From Deinococcus gobiensis I-0 (GTDB lineage: Bacteria; Deinococcota; Deinococci; Deinococcales; Deinococcaceae): a stretch of DNA of 64,000 nucleotides. Of this stretch, positions 1 through 12,153 are shown one piece after another. The first letter of the stretch is position 1. Each line of letters starts with the position of its first letter. The notes beneath the pieces are model-generated. The model did not search any database. It worked only from the letters and a program-made list of their open reading frames with translations, and had not been told where the DNA came from. The DNA is taken from assembly GCF_000252445.1 (NCBI RefSeq), contig NC_017790.1, positions 974,501 through 1,038,500 of the forward strand, written 5' to 3'. The translations under genes and the position numbers were made by a program.

Positions 1-306
1 GGGGCCGTGCAGCACAGCTACAGCGGGGTCTTTCAGGACCCGGCCCTCTTCGGGCGGGCCGCGCGCAGCGCCGTGGGCCTGCTGAGCAGCCGCGACCTGC
101 TCCTCGTGACCACCCACGCCCGCCTCACCACGGTCGAGATGGGCAAGGTCATGGCGAAGCTGGGCGCGCGCGACGCCCTGCTCCTCGACGGCGGCAGCAG
201 CGCGGGGCTGGCCTGGAACGGCGCGGCGGTACTCGACAGCGTGCGCAAGGTCAGCTACGGCATCGGGGTCTTCGCCGACTACACCGGCCGGCGCTACGCC
301 CGCTAG
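1..306 (+). CDS. Phosphodiester glycosidase family protein (NAGPA-like), C-terminal part
   Basis: The gene enters from the left edge in frame 1, so only its last 101 codons are seen. The remnant has the C-terminal signature of the phosphodiester glycosidase/NAGPA family: a segment around VTTHARLTTVEMGKVMAKLG followed by DALLLDGGSSAGLAWNG, the conserved DGG(S)S loop. Family members are usually exported and act on phosphodiester-linked sugars or exopolysaccharide; the signal peptide would lie outside the window. The stop (TAG) is followed by about 90 bases before rbfA with no clear terminator. The family call is fairly safe, the substrate is unknown. Confidence 0.75.
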   Translation, partial: GAVQHSYSGVFQDPALFGRAARSAVGLLSSRDLLLVTTHARLTTVEMGKVMAKLGARDALLLDGGSSAGLAWNGAAVLDSVRKVSYGIGVFADYTGRRYAR

Positions 307-399
307 CCGCCCACGCCGCCCGTTCCGGCAGCCGCGCCAGCCGCCGAGGCGCTAGCATGACGGGATGACCCATTTCGCGCGCTCCTGCGGAGGACAGCC

Positions 400-687
400 A
401 TGAAACCCGCCCAGATCCAGTCGCAGCTTCAGCGCGTGCTGAGTGAGGCCATCTCCGGCCTGCGCGATCCACGCGTGCCCATGATCGTGACGGTCGAGCG
501 CGTGCAGGTCGCCCCCGACTACACCCTGGCGCGTGTGTACGTCAGCGCGATGGGGGCCGACATGCCCGAACTGCTCGATGCCCTGACCCACGCGCGCGGA
601 CACCTCCAGCGCGAGGTGGCCGCCCAGGTCAAGATGCGCCGCACCCCCACCCTGGAGTTCCGCTCGGCGGCCGACTCTCCCCTCTGA
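400..687 (+). CDS. rbfA: Ribosome-binding factor A
   Basis: RbfA binds the 30S subunit late in maturation and helps process the 16S rRNA 5' end; it is needed at low temperature. The 95-aa product is a single KH-type domain of normal length, with the family core [18 protein letters not shown] then ARVYVSAMG in the first half. The ATG is preceded by a good Shine-Dalgarno (gcggagga, ending about 7 nt upstream), and a TAGCAT box at 353-358 could be its -10 element. The next gene starts 2 nt after the stop, so the two are probably co-transcribed and translationally coupled. Confidence 0.9.
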   Translation: MKPAQIQSQLQRVLSEAISGLRDPRVPMIVTVERVQVAPDYTLARVYVSAMGADMPELLDALTHARGHLQREVAAQVKMRRTPTLEFRSAADSPL

Positions 688-689
688 GC

Positions 690-1130
690 ATGCCGGACAC
701 CCACCCCCCCACCACCCCCGGCCGCACCTTCACGTCCGACTTCCGCGTGCGGTATGCCGAGACCGACGCGATGGCCGTCGCCCACCACGCCACCTACCCG
801 GTGTGGTTCGAGGTGGGCCGCAGCGACCTGATGCGTGAGCTGGGCCTGCCCTACGCCGAGATCGAGGCGCGCGGGTACTACCTCATGCTCAGCGGCCTGC
901 ACGTGCAATACCGCCGCGCCGCCCGCTACGACGACCGCCTGCGCCTGACCACCCGCGTCTCGGAGCTGCGCAGCCGCACCCTGAAGTTCAGCTACGAGCT
1001 GCACCGCCTGGGGGAAGAGGGCGCCGCGCCCGAGCTGCTGGCGACCGGCGAGACCCACCACATCGCCACCGACCGGACCTACCGCCCCGCCCGCATGCCC
1101 GACGACGTGCTGGAACGCCTCAAGCCCTGA
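690..1130 (+). CDS. Acyl-CoA thioesterase, 4HBT/YbgC-FadM type hotdog protein
   Basis: The 146-aa protein is a single hotdog domain. The active-site segment VRYAETDAMAVAHHATYPVW (residues about 19-38) matches the YbgC/FadM pattern, in which the Asp of ETDAMG-like motifs is catalytic and the following His/Tyr stretch lines the pocket. Later YLMLSGLHVQYRRAARYDD fits the second conserved strand. Such enzymes hydrolyse acyl-CoA thioesters; chain length cannot be read from sequence. It begins 2 nt after rbfA with no own promoter visible, so expression probably depends on the rbfA transcript. Confidence 0.8.
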   Translation: MPDTHPPTTPGRTFTSDFRVRYAETDAMAVAHHATYPVWFEVGRSDLMRELGLPYAEIEARGYYLMLSGLHVQYRRAARYDDRLRLTTRVSELRSRTLKFSYELHRLGEEGAAPELLATGETHHIATDRTYRPARMPDDVLERLKP

Positions 1131-1192
1131 GCCATCCTGTTGTTCCTGTGGGAGTACGGGTGGCTGTCCCCCGGAACCCGCAGGCTGGAGGC

Positions 1193-1693
1193 ATGACCAG
1201 AGCCTGGACGCCTACGACCGACCTGTGCGATGCCGACGGGCGAGCCCGGGTCCTGGCTCCCATCTTCCGCTCCTATGGCCGCCTCCAGCGCTTCTGCGGC
1301 GAGATTTCGACCCTGAGGGTGGACGGGCACAATCCACTGGTGCGCGAGGCGCTGCACACGCCGGGCCGCGGGCGTGTACTGGTCGTGGACGGCGGCGCGC
1401 GGCTGGACTGCGCGCTGCTGGGCGACCAGCTGGCCCAGGCCGGCGTGGCCCAGGGCTGGGCCGGCGTCGTCGTGAACGGCGCGGTTCGGGACGCGGCGCG
1501 GTTGGCCGAACTGCCGTTGGGGGTCCTAGCACTGGCGACCCATCCCCGGCGCAGTGGCAAACTCGCGCAGGGCGAGCGGGATGTGGGGGTGCATTTCGCC
1601 GGGGTCTGGCTGTGGCCCGGCGACTGGCTATGTGCCGATGAGGACGGTGTAGTGGTCCTGCCCGGAGATGGGGGACCCCCCGACCATCTGTGA
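1193..1693 (+). CDS. RraA family protein
   Basis: The 166-aa product has the RraA/4-hydroxy-4-methyl-2-oxoglutarate aldolase fold: GRVLVVDGGARLDCALLGD (about residues 60-78), GWAGVVVNGAVRD with its conserved Arg-Asp, and a C-terminal GDWLCADEDGVVVLP that binds metal in the aldolase members. E. coli RraA inhibits RNase E, whereas other members are aldolases or oxaloacetate decarboxylases; the sequence alone does not decide. The ATG at 1193 is chosen because ctggaggc lies just upstream; an upstream GTG at 1148 would add 15 residues without a ribosome site. The last residues (GDGGPPDHL) are short compared with typical members. Confidence 0.75.
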   Translation: MTRAWTPTTDLCDADGRARVLAPIFRSYGRLQRFCGEISTLRVDGHNPLVREALHTPGRGRVLVVDGGARLDCALLGDQLAQAGVAQGWAGVVVNGAVRDAARLAELPLGVLALATHPRRSGKLAQGERDVGVHFAGVWLWPGDWLCADEDGVVVLPGDGGPPDHL

Positions 1694-1770
1694 CTTTATA
1701 TACATTCCTTGGCTTTTATGGAAGAAAATGACATTCGGCAGATGAAGCCGGGGTAAACTTTCTCTGAGAC

Positions 1771-2922
1771 ATGACGGTTTCCCCACTTCCTCTCGTGCTG
1801 GTCGTTTCAGCGCAGCGCAGCCATGCGCCGGCGCTGGCGGCGGCCCTGCGCGGCTCGGAAGTGCAGTACCTGCCCGACAGCGACACCCTGCTGCGCGAGG
1901 CCAACCTGCGCGCGCCCCAGGTCGTGCTGCTGTACACCGACACGCCGGGCACGCCGCTGGCGCAGGTGTTGCCGATCCTGCGCCGCCGCGCCGAACTCGC
2001 CGCGACGCAGTGGCTCGCGGTGGGCACGCAGGGCCTGGGCGAACTGCTGGCCGCCGGGGCCGACGGACTGGCGAGCGACGCGACCTCGCCCGAGGCGCTG
2101 GCGTTGCAGGTGCGCAACATGCAGGTGCGCGCGCAGCAGCATACCGACGCCCTGGAGCGCGTGGCGACGCTGCAACGCCGCATGGACGCCTGGGAGCACG
2201 AGGAGCGGGTGCGCGACCAGCTCGTGCACATGCTGGTCCACGACCTCAAGAACCCCATCGCCGCCGTCATGGGGCTGCTGGAGGTCGTCGAGGACGATAC
2301 CCGCCTGCCTCCCGACTCGCGCGAGCTGCTGCGGGTGGCGCGCGACGAGGCCCAGCACCTGCTGCACCTCACCGTGAACATGCTCGACGTCCGCAAGATC
2401 CAGGCGGGCAAGATGAACCTGCGCCGCGAACTGATGTTCAGTCCGATGTTCAGCGAGGTGATGGACCTCGCGCGCGGCGACGTGGGCAGCGGCCTGCGCG
2501 AACGCAATCTCCAGGTTCAGGTCGAGCAGGGCATCAGCCCGGTCAGTGCCGACGCCGAGATCCTGCGCCGGGTCATGGCGAACCTCATCAGCAACGCCCT
2601 GAAGCACACCAGCATGGGCGGCCTCATCGCCATCGACGTGAGCAGCGACGGCCCGCATCTTCTGGTCAGCGTGCGCGACGACGGCGAGGGCATCCCCGAG
2701 GACGACCTGCCCAACCTCTTCGCCGCCTTCGAGCAGAGCCGACTGACCCTGCACGGCCGCTTCGACACCGGCATGGGCCTGGCCTTCTGCAAGATGGCCG
2801 TCGAAGCGCACGGCGGCCAGATCGGCGTCGAGTCGGTGCGCGGGCAGGGCTCACGCTTCTTCTTCACCCTGCCCTTCGCGCAGGACAGCGAGGACGACGA
2901 TTTCGTCGAGCTGCTGAACTGA
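1771..2922 (+). CDS. Sensor histidine kinase with degenerate N-terminal receiver-like domain
   Basis: The 383-aa soluble protein has an N-terminal domain (about residues 5-125) shaped like a response-regulator receiver, then a short coiled linker, a HisKA domain and a HATPase_c domain. The phosphoacceptor is His157 in [15 protein letters not shown]. The ATPase domain shows the N box ([14 protein letters not shown]), G1 box ([13 protein letters not shown]) and a later GMGLAFCKM. The receiver-like part reads [13 protein letters not shown] where a phosphorylatable Asp would normally follow VVLL, so it is probably a pseudo-receiver. There are no membrane segments, so the signal is probably cytoplasmic. 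No partner regulator lies next to it. An AT-rich stretch (1694-1770) upstream holds TAAACT at 1754-1759, a likely -10 box. Confidence 0.85.
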   Translation: MTVSPLPLVLVVSAQRSHAPALAAALRGSEVQYLPDSDTLLREANLRAPQVVLLYTDTPGTPLAQVLPILRRRAELAATQWLAVGTQGLGELLAAGADGLASDATSPEALALQVRNMQVRAQQHTDALERVATLQRRMDAWEHEERVRDQLVHMLVHDLKNPIAAVMGLLEVVEDDTRLPPDSRELLRVARDEAQHLLHLTVNMLDVRKIQAGKMNLRRELMFSPMFSEVMDLARGDVGSGLRERNLQVQVEQGISPVSADAEILRRVMANLISNALKHTSMGGLIAIDVSSDGPHLLVSVRDDGEGIPEDDLPNLFAAFEQSRLTLHGRFDTGMGLAFCKMAVEAHGGQIGVESVRGQGSRFFFTLPFAQDSEDDDFVELLN

Positions 2923-2982
2923 AACAAGTGCGGGGGCAGGGGTAGAATGTCCGGCTCCGGTCCCCGACCAAGTCGTCCGTTC

Positions 2983-3065
2983 ACAGCGGCCAGAGGAGAA
3001 GGGGGGTGTGGCTAACTTCTCCATCTCCGGCCGCTGTCTTCTCCATCTCCGGCCGCTGTCTTTTC
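2983..3065 (+). terminator. Hairpin terminator with duplicated 3' arm
   Basis: The arm acagcggcc (2983-2991) can pair with ggccgctgt at 3029-3037 or, equally well, with a second copy at 3051-3059. Inner bases (gagaag with cttctc) extend the stem. The second copy is followed by cttttc, so it makes the better terminator. It lies 60 bases after the kinase stop and before the convergent crtI. Confidence 0.6.
3016..3059. repeat. Perfect 22-bp tandem duplication
   Basis: Two identical 22-base units lie head to tail at 3016-3037 and 3038-3059, and the first bases of a third follow. Each unit contains the complete 3' arm of the hairpin described at 2983-3065, so this looks like a replication-slippage duplication within a terminator rather than a functional repeat array. 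Confidence 0.85.
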
Positions 3066-3072
3066 CGCTCAA

Positions 3073-3109
3073 TGCAGAGGGACCAGAGGCGCTCCTCGAT
3101 CCCTCTGCA
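3073..3109 (-). terminator. Hairpin downstream of crtI
   Basis: Perfect 10-base arms (tgcagaggga at 3073-3082, tccctctgca at 3100-3109) enclose a 17-base loop that contains a further 4-bp stem (gagg/cctc). It sits 8 bases past the crtI stop on the minus strand. No long T tract follows, so it may act with the neighbouring hairpin as a two-way barrier between convergent genes. Confidence 0.5.
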
Positions 3110-3117
3110 CTCTGCCC

Positions 3118-4803
<1,686 letters not shown>

Positions 4804-4861
4804 GGTAGGGGTAGACCTCCCGCCGAAACCCGGCGGCGGCATGGGGGAAAGACGAATCGGT

Positions 4862-5761
4862 TCAGGCGGAGAAACTGCGCAGTTCCCACCAGGCCTGGGG
4901 CAGCATCATCAGTTTGCGCCGCCCACTGACGTAGGCCCGGCGGTTGAAGTTGTCGTATCCGGCCGCCTCCAGGTCGTCGAGGATGCCCTCGTAGGCGCGG
5001 GCGGCGGTGGCGACGGCCAGCCGGGCGCGGCCCCGCAGCAGCGGGATGCCCGCGCGGCCTTCGGCGTACCAGGCCCGGGCCTGGGCGGTCAGGTCGCGCA
5101 ACATGGCGCAGTATTCGGGCGTGACCACCCCACGTTCCAGGTCGGCGCGGCACAGGCCGTAGCGGTCTAGGACCTCGGCGGGCAGGTAGACCCGGCCCAG
5201 CGACAGGTCCTCGCCCACGTCGCGCAGGATGTTCGTGAGCTGCATGGCCTGACCCAGCCGCAGCGCCTTGTCCAGCGTGGCCTCGCCGCCCTCGTAGCCG
5301 CTGATGGGCGCGATCATGAAGCCCACCACGCCCGCCACCCGCCGGCAGTACAGCGTGAGGTCGTCCATGCTGGCGTAGTTGTGGCCGCGCAGGTCCATCC
5401 GCAGACCCTCGTGCAGTTCGGCGAAGGCCCCCAGGGGAATGGGGTACTCGCGCGCCGCCCAGGCCAGCGCCCGGTCGGTCGGGTGCTCGCCGGGCCGGCC
5501 GGCGAAGGCCCCCTGCACACGCGACCACCAGTCGCCCAGGCGGGCGTCCACGTCGGGACCGCCGCCGTCGGCGATGTCGTCACCCTCACGGCAGGCGGCG
5601 TACACGGCCCACACGGCGGCGCGCTGCCGGCCCGGAAAACAGCGCGAGCCGAGGTAAAAGGTCTTGCTGTGCTCCCGGGTCACGGCCTGGCAATGCCGCA
5701 GGGCCCGGTTCAGCCCCGGGTCGACGGTGGAAGAGGGTGCAGGCGGGGCGCAGTCAGTCAC
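4862..5761 (-). CDS. crtB: Phytoene synthase
   Basis: CrtB condenses two geranylgeranyl diphosphates to phytoene, the first committed step of C40 carotenoid synthesis. The sequence has the two Asp-rich motifs of squalene/phytoene synthases: [13 protein letters not shown] near residue 65 and, later, [17 protein letters not shown]. The GTG at 5761 is preferred: agagga lies about 8 nt upstream and the N-terminus then reads [11 protein letters not shown]. An ATG at 5833 would add 24 residues of low-complexity sequence. It is the first gene of the crtBI operon, and a long leader separates it from a promoter near 5957. Confidence 0.92.
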   Translation of the reverse strand: MTDCAPPAPSSTVDPGLNRALRHCQAVTREHSKTFYLGSRCFPGRQRAAVWAVYAACREGDDIADGGGPDVDARLGDWWSRVQGAFAGRPGEHPTDRALAWAAREYPIPLGAFAELHEGLRMDLRGHNYASMDDLTLYCRRVAGVVGFMIAPISGYEGGEATLDKALRLGQAMQLTNILRDVGEDLSLGRVYLPAEVLDRYGLCRADLERGVVTPEYCAMLRDLTAQARAWYAEGRAGIPLLRGRARLAVATAARAYEGILDDLEAAGYDNFNRRAYVSGRRKLMMLPQAWWELRSFSA

Positions 5762-5957
5762 GGGCAGGTCCTCTGGTCCAGGCCCGCAGGGGGCCGGGCA
5801 ACTCTGGCGGGGAAATCCGGACGCGGGCGGCAAAGGAAGGGGAGAGGCCCTGGAGACGGGGGTGGGGGGCCGCCCCTGGCTCCGGGGTCACGCCCGACCG
5901 GTCCGGGTCAGGGCCGGGGGGGACGTGCGGCGGGGGCGATCCATATGGCCGAGTGTA
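5762..5957 (-). promoter_or_regulatory. crtBI promoter and long G/C-skewed leader
   Basis: On the minus strand a TACACT -10 box lies at 5957-5952, in a locally AT-rich patch; no convincing -35 was found. Transcription from there would give a leader of about 180 nt before crtB. The plus-strand face of the leader is unusually G-rich, with several runs of four to seven G between 5868 and 5935. An ATG 7 nt after the -10 box opens an 18-codon frame ending near 5889, which could be an upstream leader peptide. Both the leader peptide and any regulatory structure are inference. Confidence 0.4.
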
Positions 5958-5990
5958 AAGCCAGAAATGGCGCGTGAATCTCACGCTTTG

Positions 5991-6677
5991 TTACAGATCG
6001 GTGTCCGGACCCGCTTCCTTAAGAAAATGTTCAAACTGCACGTTGCCGCTGCGAAAGGCCATGCGCCGCCGCAGCTGCGGCAGCTGGAGGCCGGTCCACG
6101 CCGGGTCGAAGAAGTTCAGCCCACCGAGCGTGCTCAGCGCCGTCTGGCCGGGACCGCCGGTGCGCGCCACGTACATCAGCCACAGCTGACCGCCGGGGCG
6201 CAGCACGCGGGCCAGCTCACCCAGGAACCGGGCCGGGTCGTTCGTCTCGTTCAGGGTGGCCCCGACCGTCACGCCGTCGAAACTGGCGTCGGGCAGGCCG
6301 CTGCTTTCGAGGTTGAGCAGCGCCCAGTCAATCAATGGCGACGTTTCGCGGCGCTGGCCCTCGCGCAGCATTGCGGGGCTCAGGTCGGCCGCCAGTACCG
6401 CGCAGCCCTGGGCGGCCAGCACGCCCGCGTAGAATCCGGCGCTCGTGCCCGCGTCCAGCCAGCGCTCTGCGGCCTGTGGGCGGCACTGGCCCAGGAACAG
6501 CGCCCGCTCGCGCTCCAGGCCGAAGGGCTGGCCGCTGAGCAGCGTCAGCGACTGCGCGCGCCACAGCATGTATCCGCGCGCGGTGAGGGGCGCGAGATTG
6601 CTTAGCTGTGCCCGCGACAGGGCCGGAGCGGCATGAGAATGATTGAGGGAATCTTTGGGGTGCCGCTCCGGTCGCAT
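5991..6677 (-). CDS. Class I SAM-dependent methyltransferase
   Basis: The 228-aa protein has the order of class I methyltransferase motifs: motif [20 protein letters not shown], an acidic second strand ending [31 protein letters not shown] (motifs II/III), and the post-motif [16 protein letters not shown]. This is closest to the UbiE/Methyltransf_11 type, but the substrate is unknown. The position next to crtBI raises the possibility of a carotenoid or lipid substrate, which is only inference. The start at 6677 is preferred because a CATAAT box ends 7 nt upstream, implying a leaderless mRNA; the in-frame ATG at 6686 lies inside that box. Confidence 0.75.
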   Translation of the reverse strand: MRPERHPKDSLNHSHAAPALSRAQLSNLAPLTARGYMLWRAQSLTLLSGQPFGLERERALFLGQCRPQAAERWLDAGTSAGFYAGVLAAQGCAVLAADLSPAMLREGQRRETSPLIDWALLNLESSGLPDASFDGVTVGATLNETNDPARFLGELARVLRPGGQLWLMYVARTGGPGQTALSTLGGLNFFDPAWTGLQLPQLRRRMAFRSGNVQFEHFLKEAGPDTDL

Positions 6678-6684
6678 TGTGTTC

Positions 6685-6690
6685 ATTATG
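6685..6690 (-). promoter_or_regulatory. -10 element of a leaderless promoter for the methyltransferase
   Basis: CATAAT on the minus strand (6690-6685) is followed by 7 nt and then ATG at 6677. No Shine-Dalgarno precedes either in-frame ATG, which favours leaderless translation from 6677. A weak TGGGCA lies about 18 nt upstream as a possible -35. Confidence 0.45.
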
Positions 6691-6761
6691 CTGTTCTGGA
6701 GATTGGCCTGCCCAGAGGGAGGCTGGCCGGCGCGAGAGGGCGCTGGGCCAGGAGGACGGAA

Positions 6762-7766
6762 ATGGAAGAGAAAAAGAGTATGGGCGGCGCACTCATCGAC
6801 GTGTTCGACGCGGCCCTGGTGCTGGTCAAGTCAGAGCTGAGTGGACTCATCAAGAAGCTCACCGCCGTCATCAAGGCCAAGGGCCTGGGCGTGGTTCTCA
6901 TGCTGGGGGCGGTGGGGCCGCTGCTGCTGGGCCTCGTGTTCCTGATCCTGTTCGTGTTCTACGGCCTGATGCGCCTGGGCCTCGGGGCCTGGGCCGCCGC
7001 GCTGCTGATCGCGCTGTTCAGCTTCGCCCTGACGGGGGCATTGATCGTCATGGGCCTGAACAAGCTCTCGGCCGACGCCGACCTGGGCCAGCCCAAGCGC
7101 AAGGAGGGTCCCATGACCGAGGACGAGCGGCTCGAAGCCCAGTACCAGGCCGAGAAGCGCGCCGAGAAGGCGCGGGCCGAGCAGGAGAAGAAAGGCCACG
7201 AGAAGGGCGCGGCGGGCACGCCGATCCCCGCCGTGGGTCTGGGCAAGGGCCGTGAACCCGAGCCGGTCGGCGTCCCCGGCCGCATCTCGACCACGGGCAC
7301 CTCGGGGCGTGACCCCAGCAGCCAGTACACCGACCAGTCCACGGGCGGCGTGCGGCCCAACCCCGAGATTCCCCGCGACGCCATCAACTACGCGGCGGGC
7401 GAGAGCCGCGTACTGAACGCCGAGGACGGCGCCGCGACCGTGCGCGTCGAGGGCGGTACCGTGACCGTACCGGTCTACGAAACCGACGAGGACGGCAAGC
7501 CCCAGATGTACAGCACGGGCATCAACGACAAGCTCGAAGGCAGCACCCTGCCCTCGGGCCCGGCCCCCGCGCATGGTGGCCACGGTCACAAGAAGCACGA
7601 CCCCAACCTTCAGGAGCCGGTCGTCCTGAAAGACGCTCCGGGCATTCCCGTGAGCACCACCCCCACCTACCGGGAAGACATGCGTGAGGCGGCGGGCGGT
7701 CCGGACGACGCCCCGGCCGTGCGCCTGGATTCCGTGAGACTGGGCAAGGAGGACCGCCGTGACTGA
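6762..7766 (+). CDS. Phage-holin-family (YqjE-like) membrane protein with long polar C-terminus
   Basis: The 334-aa protein starts with an amphipathic stretch ([20 protein letters not shown]), then two close hydrophobic segments at about residues 45-70 and 75-100, the layout of the Phage_holin_3_6/YqjE family. The rest (about 115-334) is charged and Gly/Pro-rich, first Lys/Glu-rich and then apparently disordered, ending with the next gene overlapped by 8 nt. The ATG at 6762 has ggagga 6 nt upstream, so the longer frame starting at 6633 is rejected. Despite the family name such genes are common chromosomal stress or envelope genes, not lysis genes. The partner gene downstream supports a YqjD/YqjE-type pair. 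Confidence 0.65.
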   Translation: MEEKKSMGGALIDVFDAALVLVKSELSGLIKKLTAVIKAKGLGVVLMLGAVGPLLLGLVFLILFVFYGLMRLGLGAWAAALLIALFSFALTGALIVMGLNKLSADADLGQPKRKEGPMTEDERLEAQYQAEKRAEKARAEQEKKGHEKGAAGTPIPAVGLGKGREPEPVGVPGRISTTGTSGRDPSSQYTDQSTGGVRPNPEIPRDAINYAAGESRVLNAEDGAATVRVEGGTVTVPVYETDEDGKPQMYSTGINDKLEGSTLPSGPAPAHGGHGHKKHDPNLQEPVVLKDAPGIPVSTTPTYREDMREAAGGPDDAPAVRLDSVRLGKEDRRD

Positions 7767-8499
7767 GTACCGGGACCACGAATACCGCACCGAGCAGGAA
7801 GAGGCCCGCGAGCGCCTCAAGCAGAGCATTGACGCCCTGGCCGAGCGCGCCAACCTGCAGGTGCAGATGCAGAAGGAGCCCCTGAAGATGCTGGGCGGGG
7901 CCTCGGCGGTCGGGGCCCTGGTGGGCATGGTCGTGGGGCGGCAGTTCCGGCGCAGCAAGAAGATCTACGTGGACGCGGAGAGCCCCCTCAAGCACCAGAA
8001 GGAACTGGTCCGGGCGCAGAAGAAGCAGCAGGGCCAGAGCGTCGGCGGCGCGCTCGCCGCGACCCTGGCGACCCTGGCGGTCAAGACCCTCACCGACCGC
8101 GTGCTGTCGCCCAAGCTCGAGCAGCTCGCCAGCGGCATGCTGGAAAAGGCCGGGCAGGCCCCCGAGTCCGGGGCGCGGTCCGGTGGGACGGGCGGGTCCA
8201 CGGCCGGGCGTCTGGCCATGCCGGTGCGTCCGGCCCCGGCGGCCCGCAGCGACACCCCGGCGACCCGCCCGGAATCGGCCATCGGCACCGCCGCCTTCCT
8301 GAAAAAGCCTGCGACGGGCAGTGCGCAGCAGCCGACCGCCCCCGAGAGCGCGGACGCGCAGGCGTCGGCCGAGGGCAGCGCCCCGCCCCGCCCGCAGGCC
8401 CATCCCGGCATCGTGCCCATGCCGGCCAGCCATGTGGAGGCCAAGGCCCAGGGCACGCCCCTCTCGGCCGAGGAGAAAGCCAACCCCAACGCCCACTGA
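7759..8499 (+). CDS. DUF3618-like membrane-associated protein
   Basis: The 246-aa protein begins with a Glu/Arg-rich helix ([20 protein letters not shown]) as in DUF3618/YqjD proteins. A hydrophobic segment follows at about residues 33-57 ([20 protein letters not shown]), then a second, weaker apolar segment near 95-115, and then a long Ala/Pro-rich tail. It overlaps the holin-like gene by 8 nt and surely shares its mRNA. YqjD-type proteins anchor to the inner membrane and have been linked to ribosome association in E. coli; whether that applies here is unknown. Confidence 0.55.
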   Translation: MTEYRDHEYRTEQEEARERLKQSIDALAERANLQVQMQKEPLKMLGGASAVGALVGMVVGRQFRRSKKIYVDAESPLKHQKELVRAQKKQQGQSVGGALAATLATLAVKTLTDRVLSPKLEQLASGMLEKAGQAPESGARSGGTGGSTAGRLAMPVRPAPAARSDTPATRPESAIGTAAFLKKPATGSAQQPTAPESADAQASAEGSAPPRPQAHPGIVPMPASHVEAKAQGTPLSAEEKANPNAH

Positions 8500-8561
8500 G
8501 GCCAAGGCCCGAGAGGGCCGGCAGGGTGCAGGCGGCTCATCCGACAAGGGTGGGCCGCTCT

Positions 8562-8591
8562 TGATTCGTGTCTCTCAAGTTCTGCTACCCT
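8562..8591 (+). promoter_or_regulatory. Leaderless promoter of the Fur-family gene
   Basis: TTGATT (8562-8567), an 18-base spacer and TACCCT (8586-8591) form a near-consensus sigma-70 type promoter. Only 6 bases separate the -10 box from the ATG at 8598, and there is no Shine-Dalgarno, so the transcript probably begins at or next to the start codon. Confidence 0.65.
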
Positions 8592-8597
8592 GCCCCC

Positions 8598-8993
8598 ATG
8601 ACCGCCACCGCCCAGCGCAGCACCCGCCAGCGAGACGTGATTTCCCGTGTGCTGGACACGGCCGAGGGGCCGCTGGGTGTCGCGGAGGTGCTGGAGCGCG
8701 CTCAGAGCGATCTGCCCGGCCTGGGGATCGCCACGGTGTACCGGACCCTCAAGCTGCTCACCGATCAGGGCCGCATCCATCCCGTGACCCTGGACGGCGA
8801 GACGCTGTACGAGGCGTCGGGCCGGGGCCACCACCACCATTTTTCCTGCACGTCGTGCGGCAAGGTGTTTACGCTGCATACCTGCCCGGTCGCCCTGCCG
8901 CGCGGCACGGTGTACCCCGGCGGCTTCATCGTCGAGGCGCACGAGGTCACGCTCTACGGCCGTTGCCCGCAGTGCGCCGCGCCCCAGGCCTGA
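8598..8993 (+). CDS. Fur-family metal-responsive transcriptional regulator
   Basis: The 131-aa protein has the Fur winged helix ([36 protein letters not shown], where TVYRTL is the family recognition helix). A dimerisation domain with the His cluster [17 protein letters not shown] follows. Two CxxC pairs (CTSC and CPQC) suggest a structural zinc site. Metal specificity (Fe, Mn or Zn) cannot be read by eye. In D. radiodurans a Fur homologue near crtIB (DR0865) has been studied as the manganese regulator Mur, and this gene has a similar neighbourhood, so a Mur-like role is a reasonable guess. The start at 8598 follows the leaderless promoter; a GTG at 8568 is unlikely. Confidence 0.85.
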   Translation: MTATAQRSTRQRDVISRVLDTAEGPLGVAEVLERAQSDLPGLGIATVYRTLKLLTDQGRIHPVTLDGETLYEASGRGHHHHFSCTSCGKVFTLHTCPVALPRGTVYPGGFIVEAHEVTLYGRCPQCAAPQA

Positions 8994-9060
8994 GCCCCGC
9001 GCATCACGTCTGCCCGCCCCCCTGGAACCGCTCCCAGATGGGGCCTTATGCTGAGAGGCG

Positions 9061-11103
<2,043 letters not shown>

Positions 11104-11313
11104 CGGGGGCCGACGGGGCTAGGCCATCCGGCGGGTGTCGGGGCCTGGCCCCGTGTCCTATCCTCGGGGGATCTCGCGCAGGGCCACAGGGGGTTTCTCA
11201 TGCCGCACCGCTTCTTCCGTACCGCGTCCACCGTTCGTCTCCGGGTCACCGGAAGCGGTCTCCAGAGGATCTAGCCGCGCTGCCGGTGACCTGCCGCCAC
11301 GAGGTCACCCGTC
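11104..11313 (+). other. Intergenic region with a small hairpin and possible 24-codon ORF
   Basis: A compact inverted repeat (cggggcctggccccg, 11139-11153) follows the amylosucrase stop and may be a weak terminator. TATCCT at 11159-11164 could be a -10 box. An ATG at 11200, preceded by an aggggg ribosome-site-like run, opens a 24-codon frame ending at 11274 (MPHRFFRTASTVRLRVTG at its start). No homology is recognised, so the peptide is speculative. Confidence 0.25.
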
Positions 11314-12153
11314 TTGAACACCTTCGCCGAACATCTTGAAGTCACCCCCGCCACCCCCGAGACCCTGGCCGACCTGTATGCCCTGCACCCCGACCGCGAG
11401 GACGCCGCCCGGCGGCTGGAGGCCCTGCGGGGCCGGATCGCGGCCGGGCACGTCCACTTCGCCCAGACCCTGATCCTGCGCGGCCCGCGTGGGGTCGAGG
11501 GGAGCCTGCTGCTGGCGGGCAACCCGGCCGTGCCCCTCTTTCCCCGGCTGCGGCCGGACGCCTCCGCCTCCGCAGTCACGGCGCTGTTGCGCGCGGCCCG
11601 TGCTCAGGTCTCGCCCGACCGGCCCCTGATCCTCGACAGCACGCTCGCTCCACTCGGTGCCGAGCCGGCCCGGGAAGCCGGGTGGGCGCATACCGAAACG
11701 CACGTGCTGTACGAGACCGACCTGCGGGCCCACACGTTCGCCCCCGAACCGGGCGCGCGGGAGGTCGGCACGGATTCCCCCGCCGTGCGCGCCCTGCTGG
11801 CCGAACTGGGCCGCGCCGACTGGCGGCCGGACAAGGACGAGGTGCTCATAGGCCTGTTCGGCCCCGCCGGGGAGCCGCTGGCGCTGGGCACCGTCCAGGC
11901 GTCCGGGCGGCCGGACGCGGCGACCCTCGACCTGATCGGGGTGCGGCCGGGCCGGCGCGGGCAGGGCCACGGCACCCGGCTGCACGCGCATCTGCTGGGG
12001 TGGGCCGCGGCGCGCGGCTTCGCGCGGCATGTCGGCGCGACCGACGCGGGCGACCTCGCCATGCGCCGCGTCCTGGCCCGGCACGGCGCCCGCGAGACGG
12101 CGGTGCAGGAGGTCTATCTTCCCCTTGCCCCGCAGGCCCCGGAGCGCGTATAG
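11314..12153 (+). CDS. Two-domain GNAT-family N-acetyltransferase
   Basis: The 279-aa protein appears to contain two GNAT-like halves. The N-terminal half (about 1-140) is divergent; the C-terminal half (about 145-279) carries the acetyl-CoA binding pattern LIGVRPGRRGQGHGTRLHAH, where R-x-x-G-x-G/A grips the pyrophosphate, followed by the usual DAGDLAMRRVLARHG helix. The substrate is unknown. The start is a TTG at 11314 with gaggt 8 nt upstream; no ATG or GTG gives a better start. The stop overlaps the -10 box of the rpmI promoter. Confidence 0.7.
   Translation: MNTFAEHLEVTPATPETLADLYALHPDREDAARRLEALRGRIAAGHVHFAQTLILRGPRGVEGSLLLAGNPAVPLFPRLRPDASASAVTALLRAARAQVSPDRPLILDSTLAPLGAEPAREAGWAHTETHVLYETDLRAHTFAPEPGAREVGTDSPAVRALLAELGRADWRPDKDEVLIGLFGPAGEPLALGTVQASGRPDAATLDLIGVRPGRRGQGHGTRLHAHLLGWAAARGFARHVGATDAGDLAMRRVLARHGARETAVQEVYLPLAPQAPERV

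Noticed and set aside
1719..1745. Resemblance to the radiation/desiccation response motif (ttatg ... tgacat)
   Set aside because: The half sites are imperfect and their spacing differs from the 17-bp palindrome; the downstream kinase is not a known member of the damage regulon. Too weak to call.
3016..3059. Possible CRISPR-like repeat
   Set aside because: Only two adjacent copies with no spacer between them, and they are part of a hairpin. No other copies were seen.
6762..7766. Prophage lysis cassette suggested by a holin-family match
   Set aside because: No phage structural, integrase or endolysin genes are nearby; the neighbour is a DUF3618-like protein, as in chromosomal YqjD/YqjE-type pairs.
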